Part shown: positions 32,794 through 40,086 of the stretch, in pieces | Position numbering within the stretch: position 1 is the first letter of the stretch | Layout: every line of letters starts with the position of its first letter | Assembly: GCF_026427775.1 (NCBI RefSeq) | Contig: NZ_CP044532.1 | Coordinates: 4,154,001-4,218,000, forward strand | Length of the DNA: 64,000 nt | Reading direction: 5' to 3' | Source of the DNA: Arthrobacter sp. CDRTa11 | GTDB lineage: Bacteria; Actinomycetota; Actinomycetes; Actinomycetales; Micrococcaceae | Made by a program: the position numbers and the translations under genes | Notes under the pieces: model-generated | What the model was told of the DNA's origin: nothing | Database searches by the model: none | What the model saw: the letters and a program-made list of their open reading frames with translations, nothing else

Positions 32794-33744
32794 CTATTTG
32801 ATGCCGGTGGTGGCGATGCCCTTGATGAGGAACCGCTGGCCAAAGAGGAACACCAGGAACACCGGCAGGAGCGACACGATGGACATGGCAAACAGCGATC
32901 CCCAACTGGTGGCGGACTGCGAATCCACAAACGCCCGCAGCGCCACCGGAACCGTGAACATATCCGGATCCGTCAGGTAGATGAGCGCCCCGAAGAAGTC
33001 GTTCCAGGTCCAGATGAAGGTGAAGATGGTGGTGGTGGCCAGCGCCGGAACCATCAGCGGCAGGATAACCCGCAGGAAGATGCGGGGGTGGCCGGCGCCG
33101 TCGATCCTTGCGGCCTCATCCAGGTCCTTGGGGATGCCGCGGATGAACTGGACCATCAGGAAGATGAAGAACGCGTCGGTGGCCAGGAGCTTGGGCACCA
33201 GGAGCGGCCAGAAGGTGTTCACCCAGCCGATCTGGGAGAACAGGATGTACTGCGGCACAATCACCACGTGGAACGGCAGCATGATGGTCAGCAGCATGAT
33301 GCCGAAGAACAGCTTTTTGCCCGTGAACTGCAGGCGGGCGAAGGCGTAGGCAGCCATGGAGCATGAAATCAGGTTTCCGAGGATGGACCCAATCACCACT
33401 ATGGCCGAGTTCAGCATGTAGTGCCCGAAGGGATGGGTCAGCGCGGACCAGCCATCGGTGTAGTTGCTCATTTCCAGGCTGTTGAGCCACAGGCCGGGCT
33501 CCCGGAAGATGAGATCGTTGGGCCGAAGCGAGGAAACAACCATCCACAACAGCGGGTAAATCATCAGGCCGCCGGCCAGAATCAGGATGGCATGCTTCAT
33601 CAGGGCCTTGGAGCGGGCCGCACGGCTGAAGGCAAGGGTCCCGCGGGATTCGCGGGCCTTCCTGGGCTTGCGGTGGTTCGTTGGCGTACCGGCGCCGGCA
33701 GATTCTTTGTCCGGGGCGGGCAGCGTCTGAAGCTTAGTCATCAT
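32794..33744 (-). CDS. Sugar ABC transporter permease, MalG-type (second system)
   Basis: The 316-residue CUT1 permease carries a basic polar N-terminus (residues 1-48), then about six membrane helices starting HAILILAGGLMIYPLLWMVV. The EAA loop is LDEAARIDGAGHPRIFLRVI. ATG 33744 overlaps the last codons of the MalF-type gene (TATGATGACTAA), so the two are coupled. A stretch upstream of this ATG is also open but is antisense-like in character and was not used. It resembles the protein at 22705. Confidence 0.92.
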   Translation of the reverse strand: MMTKLQTLPAPDKESAGAGTPTNHRKPRKARESRGTLAFSRAARSKALMKHAILILAGGLMIYPLLWMVVSSLRPNDLIFREPGLWLNSLEMSNYTDGWSALTHPFGHYMLNSAIVVIGSILGNLISCSMAAYAFARLQFTGKKLFFGIMLLTIMLPFHVVIVPQYILFSQIGWVNTFWPLLVPKLLATDAFFIFLMVQFIRGIPKDLDEAARIDGAGHPRIFLRVILPLMVPALATTTIFTFIWTWNDFFGALIYLTDPDMFTVPVALRAFVDSQSATSWGSLFAMSIVSLLPVFLVFLFGQRFLIKGIATTGIK

Positions 33745-34678
33745 AGAAAACCCAATACTTTGCGGCGATGAAGTTGATGGCGGTAAACACACCGATGATG
33801 ACCAGCAGGAACCACGCCATGGCGGAGGCATAGCCCATGTCGAACTGGCCAAAGCCCTTCTGGTACAGGTACAGCGTGAAGAACATCGTGGAATCCGAGG
33901 GGCCGCCGTTGCCGCCCGAGACGATGAACGCCTGTGTGAAGGACTGGAATGACCCGATGATCTGGAGCACCAGGTTGAAGAAGATGATGGGGCTCAGCAT
34001 CGGCAGGGTGATCCGCCAGAACTGCTGGAGTGTGCCGGCGCCGTCCACCCTCGCGGCCTCGTAATACATCACCGGAATCTGCCGGAGGCCGGCCAGGAAG
34101 ATAATCATGGGTGCACCGAAGGTCCATACGTGCAACAGGATGATGGAGCTCAATGCGGTGCTGGGATCGGAAATCCACCCAGGCCCCTGGATGCCGAACA
34201 TTGCCAGGGCCTGGTTCACCAGGCCAGTGGTTCCAAAAATCTGCTTCCAGAGGATGGCCACAGCCACTGAACCACCAAGGAGCGATGGCAGGTAGAACAC
34301 GGACCGGTAGAACGGAAGGCCGCGGAGGCCCTTGTCCAGCACCAGCGCGATCAGCAGCGCCACAGCAAGCTGGAGTGGCACGCCCACCAGGACATAAGTG
34401 AAGGTCACACCGAGAGAGTTATGCAGCCGGGCGTCGCTGAACATGCGGATGAAGTTGTCCAGGCCGGTCCATTCTGGGGGCTGCAGCAGGTTGTAGTCCG
34501 TGAAGGAGAGATACAGCGACATCAGCATGGGGCCGATGGTGATGGCCACCAGGCCCACCAGCCACGGCAGGAGGAAGATGTAAGCGGCCTTGTTGTCGCG
34601 GCCGTTTGCCTTCTTCTCTTCGGCCGTGACGGGTCCCTTGCGCTTTGTCAGGGAGCTTAATTCGCTGATGGCACTCAT
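33734..34678 (-). CDS. Sugar ABC transporter permease, MalF-type (second system)
   Basis: The 314-residue CUT1 permease starts MSAISELSSLTKRKGPVTAE and its first helix is AAYIFLLPWLVGLVAITIGP. YLSFTDYNLLQPPEWTGLDN and the EAA loop YEAARVDGAGTLQQFWRI are family features. ATG 34678 follows gcggggtgg by 6 nt; a GTG at 34687 is possible. It is the first gene of the second transport operon and is divergent from the esterase/oxidoreductase operon. Confidence 0.92.
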   Translation of the reverse strand: MSAISELSSLTKRKGPVTAEEKKANGRDNKAAYIFLLPWLVGLVAITIGPMLMSLYLSFTDYNLLQPPEWTGLDNFIRMFSDARLHNSLGVTFTYVLVGVPLQLAVALLIALVLDKGLRGLPFYRSVFYLPSLLGGSVAVAILWKQIFGTTGLVNQALAMFGIQGPGWISDPSTALSSIILLHVWTFGAPMIIFLAGLRQIPVMYYEAARVDGAGTLQQFWRITLPMLSPIIFFNLVLQIIGSFQSFTQAFIVSGGNGGPSDSTMFFTLYLYQKGFGQFDMGYASAMAWFLLVIIGVFTAINFIAAKYWVFYDD

Positions 34679-34712
34679 TGCGGCCACCCCGCTGCTCGCA
34701 GCAGCCCCGCTC

Positions 34713-34730
34713 CGGCAGGCATGCCTGCCG
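34713..34730. repeat. Perfect 18-bp palindrome upstream of the permease gene
   Basis: cggcaggcatgcctgccg reads the same on both strands. It lies 35 bp before the permease start on the minus strand, so it would form a hairpin in the 5' leader or serve as a binding site. The divergent gap 34679-35133 (455 bp) holds this, the operators below and no gene. Confidence 0.6.
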
Positions 34731-34913
34731 GCCGCGGTGCCCGGGGGATATGTTTAGCGGCCATGTGGTCTCCTTTGGTCATCGTGGCCATCCACGTTGT
34801 GGTGATCGCCGTTGGACGATCAGTGTTTGGTCCGCCCCCAATGGCGGAGCTGTTGTCAAAGCTCTCCCAGCCGGCCTTGGGCCGCGGAGCGTTGAAAGCG
34901 GCTCCGTACCAAA

Positions 34914-34970
34914 GTAAACGGTTTCTTGACTCCTGTATAGCCCTTTGTTAGTTTTTGAGAAAGCGTTTTC
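34914..34970. promoter_or_regulatory. Divergent promoters with two LacI-type operators
   Basis: gtaaacggtttc (34914-34925) is the complement of gaaaccgtttac, one base from the second LacI regulator's site gaaaccgttttc. gaaagcgttttc (34959-34970) is a second site. For the + strand, ttgact (34926-34931) and tagttt, 17 nt apart, make a plausible -35/-10 with the second operator at or near the transcription start. For the - strand, tataca is followed by the first operator. Confidence 0.65.
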
Positions 34971-35133
34971 TGCTCTAGCAGTCACTCTACCTGTTTCTTC
35001 CTCGGCATATTGTGGGGACCGGTGTCCTCTGAGGGACCCAGTAACCTCCCGAACACCCGAATCCTTCGAAAAGCGGTAGACCGGAAGAGCAGTAGACCAG
35101 ACCAGCAGCATCCTTCGATTCACAGGCAGGCCA

Positions 35134-36303
35134 GTGAGCATACAAATCCAGCCCGTCCGGCCAAGCGCCATCGCCGGTTACGAAGATTGGCCTGCATACG
35201 TTCGAAACACTGCCCGCTACCAGGCTGCCAGCCCCCAATCCCAGGAATTAGCGGACGTCCTCGGCGTTCCGGGCGCTTCCCCCACACCGCGCGTCACCAC
35301 GGTGTGGGAGCAAACGTACGACGGCGTCACCACCTCCCAGCTCAGCTGGCAGTTGGGTTTCGGTCCCCGCACCACTGGCTGGCTTTTGCGTCCGGCCGGA
35401 AGCCCCGGACCCCTGCCCGGAATCCTGGCCCTGCACTGCCACGGCGGGAACAAATTCGGCGGGGCCGACAGGCTGGTGGACCTGCCCAAATCCCACCCCT
35501 CGGCGAAAGCCGCTCGCGCAGCCCTCTACGACGGCCGTGCACTGGCGACCGAAATCGCCCGAGCAGGCTCCGCCGTCCTGGCCCACGACACCTTCGCCTG
35601 GGGCAGCCGCCGCTTTGACCTTTCCGTCCCTCCGTGGCGGACGGGCGCGGCACTGGAGGCGAGGATGTCGCAGTGGCGGCAGGACGGCGTCGTACCTTCC
35701 GACGCTGACCTCTACAACGCTGCCGCGGGAATCCACGAGGACACCGTGGCGAAGGCTGCGGGCCTGCTGGGCACAAGCTTTGCCGGCATGGTGGCGCACG
35801 ATGACCTCGCAGCATTGGAGATCCTTGGCGGCCTGCCGGGCGTGGATTCGGAGCGCCTGGGCTGCCTCGGCTTCTCCGGCGGCGGTGGACGCGCACTGAC
35901 GCTGGCAGCCCTCAGCCCACGGGTCCGGAACTACGTGGTGACGTGCATGATGGCAACGTTCCAGTCGCTGCTGCCAGCCTACCTGGATGCGCATTCCTGG
36001 CTGCTGCAGACGCCCGGCATCTGGAAACTTGGCGATTGGCCGGAGCTGACGGCGAGGTCGGCTGCCACCGGATTTCTGGTGCAGTATGCCCTGAACGACG
36101 AACTGTTTCCTGAAGCGGGCATGCGCGACGCCCATCAGCTCCTGGAGTCCCTGCACACCTCCGCCGGCTACCAAGGCAGCTGGTGGCCGGGCCAGCACGT
36201 CTTCACGGGCGAGATGCAAAAAGAGGCCATAAGTTTTCTCGCAAATACCCTGGGTGCCCAGAACCCTTCCGGCCTGAACCATCCAACCGTTCCCACCATT
36301 TAG
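35134..36303 (+). CDS. Alpha/beta-hydrolase, probable carbohydrate esterase
   Basis: The 389-residue protein has an alpha/beta-hydrolase core: oxyanion segment ALHCHGGNKFGG near residue 100, nucleophile Ser248 in CLGFSGGGGRAL, an acidic residue in YALNDELFPEAG near 330, and a candidate His in GQHVFTGEM near 360. It resembles dienelactone-hydrolase or acetyl-esterase proteins found in sugar clusters, and there is no signal peptide. It starts at GTG 35134 and is the first gene of a three-gene operon, followed by the oxidoreductase fusion after 16 bp. The ester it cuts is not known; a pectic acetyl, methyl or uronoyl ester is a reasonable guess. Confidence 0.78.
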   Translation: MSIQIQPVRPSAIAGYEDWPAYVRNTARYQAASPQSQELADVLGVPGASPTPRVTTVWEQTYDGVTTSQLSWQLGFGPRTTGWLLRPAGSPGPLPGILALHCHGGNKFGGADRLVDLPKSHPSAKAARAALYDGRALATEIARAGSAVLAHDTFAWGSRRFDLSVPPWRTGAALEARMSQWRQDGVVPSDADLYNAAAGIHEDTVAKAAGLLGTSFAGMVAHDDLAALEILGGLPGVDSERLGCLGFSGGGGRALTLAALSPRVRNYVVTCMMATFQSLLPAYLDAHSWLLQTPGIWKLGDWPELTARSAATGFLVQYALNDELFPEAGMRDAHQLLESLHTSAGYQGSWWPGQHVFTGEMQKEAISFLANTLGAQNPSGLNHPTVPTI

Positions 36304-36319
36304 CAGGCAAGGATCCTTG

Positions 36320-38431
36320 ATGACGCAGCAACCCGCCACCACCGCACCCGGTACCTCTGTAGCGGCAGGCGAAGCCACCGTCCCGGATGCACGCCCCCGA
36401 ATAGCCTTGGTGGGCGTGCATGGCTTCGGCGAACGGCACCTTGCGAACTTGGCGCGGCTCGAGGGATCGGGCGCCCTGGAGCTGGTGGCCGTGGCGGATC
36501 CCAACCCGCCCCAGTCGGGACGGCTCGCCGAATCGGTAGCGGTTTTCAACACCCTGGACCAACTGCTGGCCGCCGGCCCGGTCCCAGACGTGGTCATCCT
36601 GGCCACCCCGATCCAGACCCACGCACCCCTGGCACTGGCAGCCCTCGCCGCCGGCGCGGACGTCTACGTGGAGAAGCCGCCGGTGGCCTCCCTGGCCCAG
36701 TTCCAGAGTGTCCTGGCAGCGGCGGAAATCTCCGGACGGCTGGTCCAGGTGGGATTCCAGAGCCTCGGGTCCCAGGCTCTGCCGGCCATCCGGGACGCCA
36801 TCGAGTCCGGTACGGTCGGCCAGGTATTGGGCTTTAGCGCCACCGGGATGTGGCAGCGGAACAAGGGCTATTTCAAGCGCTCACGCTGGGCGGGCAAGCG
36901 AAGCCTGGACGGGGTGGACGTGGTGGACGGCGTGGCCACCAACGCACTGGCTCACGCGGTTGCCACCGCGCTCAGTATGGCCGGCGCCCACACTATCGCG
37001 GACGTGGCATCAGTGGAGACGGACCTCTACCGCGCCAACGGGACCCAAAGCGATGACACGTCCATCCTCCGCGTCCGCACCGCCGCCGGGCAAACCCTGC
37101 TCTGCGCCCTCACGCTCTGCGCGCCGGAACAGCAGAATCCGTCCGTTACAGTCCACGGCACCCTGGGCGAGATCACGTTCTTGTACACGGAGGACGAGCT
37201 GGTGATCACCACACCGGCCGGGGAACGCCGTGAATCTTTCGGCCGGACCGACCTGCTGGAGAACCTGCTCGAAGCCCGGAAGTCCGGAACACCGCTGCTT
37301 TGCGCCCTTCCGGACACCGGTGCGTTCACTTCCGTGCTCGAGGCCATCCGCATCTCTCCTGATCCGCAGGAGATCGGCCCTGAACACTTCACCTGGGTTG
37401 GCGAAGGGGACAATGCCCATGCCGTGGTCCACGGCATTGCCGGACTGATCGAACGAGCCGTCAAGGCCCAGGCGACCTTTGCTGAACTGGGTGTCCCGTG
37501 GGCCCGCAGCCTGCCCCCGGCCCAGACCCTCAGCATCGACGGGAAGCCAGTGGCCGGCTACCAGGACGGGAGCCATATCCGGGCCGTTTCTTCGCCTCGG
37601 CCCTACCTGCACCCGGTCCGAACTCTTGCCGGAACTGTCGTCACCGACCATCAGCCGTTGGACCATGTCTGGCACCTTGGCGTCGGCGCGGCCCTCCAGG
37701 ATGTGGATGGCGTCAATTTCTGGGGTGGCCGCACCTATACCCGTGCCGCCGGAGAATACATCTGGCGCCCGGACCACGGCCGGATCGTGCGCACTGAGGC
37801 TGCCGAGTCCGAGGGCCGGCTGAGCGAGACGCTCTCCTGGAACGGACCCGACGGCGACCCGATCCTCAACGAGCAGCGCACCTGGACGTGGGACGCTGTG
37901 AGCCCCTCCGTCTGGCGCCTGACCCTGCATTTTGCGCTGTCCCCCGCCGGCAATCAGCCGGTGAGCCTGGGCAGCCCCGGTTCAAACGGACGCCACCAAG
38001 GCGGCTACGGCGGCTTCTTCTGGCGGCTTCCCGAATGTAGTGGCGCCGCTGTGTGGACCCCTGCGGCTGCCGGGGAGGCCGCCGTTCACGGGAGTGTGGC
38101 ACCGTGGCTGGCCTGGTCCGGAACGTTCGATGCAGGATTCAGCGGCGGGACGGGCGACGGCGGGACGGACGACGGCGGCGGAACGGCGGACGGCGGTGGC
38201 ACTGACCGAAGCGCAACCTTGGTGTTCGTTGCCGAGGAAGGTTCCACCGATCCGTGGTTTGTCCGGGTGGACGGATATCCGGGTGTGGGCCAATCGCTCG
38301 CCTGGGATACCCCGGTCATCGCCGAACCCGGTACTGCCGTTCGCCGCGGAGTAACCGTGTTCATAGCCGACGGAATCCTGGCTGCGGAAGACATCGAGGC
38401 ATTGATCAACAAACAGGGGGAAAAACGATGA
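36320..38431 (+). CDS. Gfo/Idh/MocA oxidoreductase fused to a PmoA-like domain
   Basis: This 703-residue protein has two parts. Residues about 25-385 are a Gfo/Idh/MocA oxidoreductase: IALVGVHGFGERHLANL, VYVEKPPVAS with the EKP motif, and WAGKRSLDGVDVVDGVATN. Residues about 400-695 are a beta-rich domain with SSPRPYLHPVRTLAGTVVTD and DHVWHLGVGAALQDVDGVNF, which match the PmoA/DUF6807 family. A Gly/Asp/Thr linker (GGTGDGGTDDGGGTADGGGT) interrupts that domain. The first part is a paralogue of the gene at 17942. The start is ATG 36320, with aagga 7 nt upstream. Its stop overlaps the next start (ATGA). The reaction is unknown. Confidence 0.85.
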   Translation: MTQQPATTAPGTSVAAGEATVPDARPRIALVGVHGFGERHLANLARLEGSGALELVAVADPNPPQSGRLAESVAVFNTLDQLLAAGPVPDVVILATPIQTHAPLALAALAAGADVYVEKPPVASLAQFQSVLAAAEISGRLVQVGFQSLGSQALPAIRDAIESGTVGQVLGFSATGMWQRNKGYFKRSRWAGKRSLDGVDVVDGVATNALAHAVATALSMAGAHTIADVASVETDLYRANGTQSDDTSILRVRTAAGQTLLCALTLCAPEQQNPSVTVHGTLGEITFLYTEDELVITTPAGERRESFGRTDLLENLLEARKSGTPLLCALPDTGAFTSVLEAIRISPDPQEIGPEHFTWVGEGDNAHAVVHGIAGLIERAVKAQATFAELGVPWARSLPPAQTLSIDGKPVAGYQDGSHIRAVSSPRPYLHPVRTLAGTVVTDHQPLDHVWHLGVGAALQDVDGVNFWGGRTYTRAAGEYIWRPDHGRIVRTEAAESEGRLSETLSWNGPDGDPILNEQRTWTWDAVSPSVWRLTLHFALSPAGNQPVSLGSPGSNGRHQGGYGGFFWRLPECSGAAVWTPAAAGEAAVHGSVAPWLAWSGTFDAGFSGGTGDGGTDDGGGTADGGGTDRSATLVFVAEEGSTDPWFVRVDGYPGVGQSLAWDTPVIAEPGTAVRRGVTVFIADGILAAEDIEALINKQGEKR

Positions 38432-39630
38432 GCCAGACAGCAACCGAGGCAACGGCCACGCAAGTGGTGCCGGCGCAGGATCCAAAACAGTCAGCGGACG
38501 TGGCCGGGCGGGTGACGCCGGCGTCGGCGGAAGACCGGGCCATCAAACGGCGCCGTGTCCTGGACATCCTTGACTCCGCCGGCCGTGACTCGCTGCTTCT
38601 GACCAGCCACACGGCGCTGACCTGGTACCTGGACGGCAGCCGGGTACACATCAGCCTGGCAGGGGACCCGATCGCTGCGTTGCTGGTGGACCGGGAGAGC
38701 GATCACCTGGTGACGTTCAACAACGAGGCAGGACGCATAGCCGCCGAGGAACTGCCTGCCGGCGTCTCCCTTCACTCCGTGCCCTGGTACGGCAACCTGC
38801 ACGAGGCTGCTGCCGCCGTCGGCCTCAACACCAGGGATGGCGGTTCCACGGGTGCGATCACCAACGGCTCGGCTCCACACGAAGGGCCGCTGGCGGAAGC
38901 CGCCGTCGCCGACAAGCTCAGGGCGGCACGCCAGCAGTTGCTGCCGGCTGAAAGCGCACGTTATGCCCACCTGAGCGCGGAACTCGCAGGCATCATGACC
39001 GATGTCCTGTCCACGGCGAAGCCAGACACCACAGAGTTCGAGCTGGTGTCGGCACTCGCCGGCCGGGTAGTAGCCGCCGGCGCCGAGCCGCTGGTGCTTT
39101 TGTGCAACGGCAGCTCGCGCAGTGACTTCCGCCATCCCCTGGCCACACACTCCCCATTGGGCCGTCGCGCCATGGCCGTGGTGTGCGCCCGCCGGGACGG
39201 GCTGGTCTCCAACATCACCCGCTGGGTAAGATTCGACGCCGGCACTCCGGAGGAGCTGGATGCCGAGGCCCGGATTGCGGCCGTGGAAGCCGACATCTTC
39301 GACGCCACAGTCCCGGGTGCCCGGCTGGACCGCATCTTCACCGAGATCAAATCGGCCTACACCCGGCATGGTCTTGGGGCAGACCAGTGGGAGAATCACC
39401 ACCAGGGCGGGCCTGCCGGGTACGCGGGACGTGATCCCCGGGTCACCGGCGCCGTCCCAGATACCGTCGTGCTGAACCAGACGTTCACTTGGAACCCGTC
39501 CGGACCCGCCGTCAAGATTGAAGACACCATCCAGCTCACGGAGTCGGGCATCAAGGTACTCACGGTCGACGAACGCTGGCCGGCAACCCTCGTCAACGGA
39601 ATCCGCCGGCCCCTGACGCTTCAGCTCTGA
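38428..39630 (+). CDS. M24 (aminopeptidase P/creatinase)-fold protein with lost metal ligands
   Basis: The 400-residue protein follows the two-domain aminopeptidase P/creatinase layout: an N-terminal domain (TALTWYLDGSRVHI near 62-75) and a C-terminal pita-bread domain from about residue 170. In active M24 peptidases two Asp, one His and two Glu bind the metals. Here the stretch VVCARRDGLVSNITRW has Val251/Cys253 and Asn262 where the two Asp should be, the region HHQGGPAGY (324-332) keeps the His, the first Glu position appears to be Asn356, and Glu365 remains. It may be a non-peptidase such as a creatinase-like hydrolase. ATG 38428 overlaps the fusion gene stop. Confidence 0.75.
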   Translation: MSQTATEATATQVVPAQDPKQSADVAGRVTPASAEDRAIKRRRVLDILDSAGRDSLLLTSHTALTWYLDGSRVHISLAGDPIAALLVDRESDHLVTFNNEAGRIAAEELPAGVSLHSVPWYGNLHEAAAAVGLNTRDGGSTGAITNGSAPHEGPLAEAAVADKLRAARQQLLPAESARYAHLSAELAGIMTDVLSTAKPDTTEFELVSALAGRVVAAGAEPLVLLCNGSSRSDFRHPLATHSPLGRRAMAVVCARRDGLVSNITRWVRFDAGTPEELDAEARIAAVEADIFDATVPGARLDRIFTEIKSAYTRHGLGADQWENHHQGGPAGYAGRDPRVTGAVPDTVVLNQTFTWNPSGPAVKIEDTIQLTESGIKVLTVDERWPATLVNGIRRPLTLQL

Positions 39631-39647
39631 CGTGCGGGTTCCAGTCT

Positions 39648-39713
39648 CCCAACTAAGTCGCGCTATCTGTCGTTTTGAAGGGTCATAACGACAGTTAGCG
39701 CTACCCAGTTGGG
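39648..39713. repeat. Composite intergenic inverted repeat, probable terminator
   Basis: Inner arms 39660-39674 and 39687-39701 (gcgctnnctgtcgtt, one mismatch) enclose a 12-nt loop. Outer arms cccaact (39648-39654) and agttggg (39707-39713) extend it. It is 18 nt after the M24-like stop. The rest of the gap 39631-40086 holds nothing I recognise. The core gcgctaactg links it to the repeats at 6686 and 52067. Confidence 0.8.
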
Positions 39714-40086
39714 CGAAGGGAAGTCCTGGGCGCACAGTTGGGCCGGGGCTGGCAAACCAGAAGCGCAACAGAGCGTCATTGGTATAGACCAACGCGCCAT
39801 TTCGATGCTTCGGCAGGCAGTAATTTCACCTGGATGCTGCTCCTTAAGCCCTGTTGAGGCGGATTTGACTTGAATCCCGGGCCGAAGTGGGCAGGCCGTC
39901 CCTCCCTTGATCAGGCCGCGGCGTGTGCCAATTCGAAACCGCAGGCCAGGCCCCAAAAGGACCCGCGGTTGGAGGCCCGGAACAGGTTTTTTGGCGTGTT
40001 TTTTCTCACCCTGGCTGTCCTTGCAGGCCGGACCGGCGTCTCAATAGCGTGACACGGGACCGCGAAGCATCAGCGAAGGGACCGCA

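Noticed and set aside
35248..36606. Long minus-strand open frame opposite the alpha/beta hydrolase
   Set aside because: Its composition is that of an antisense frame, and the plus strand carries a catalytic GFSGGGG motif.
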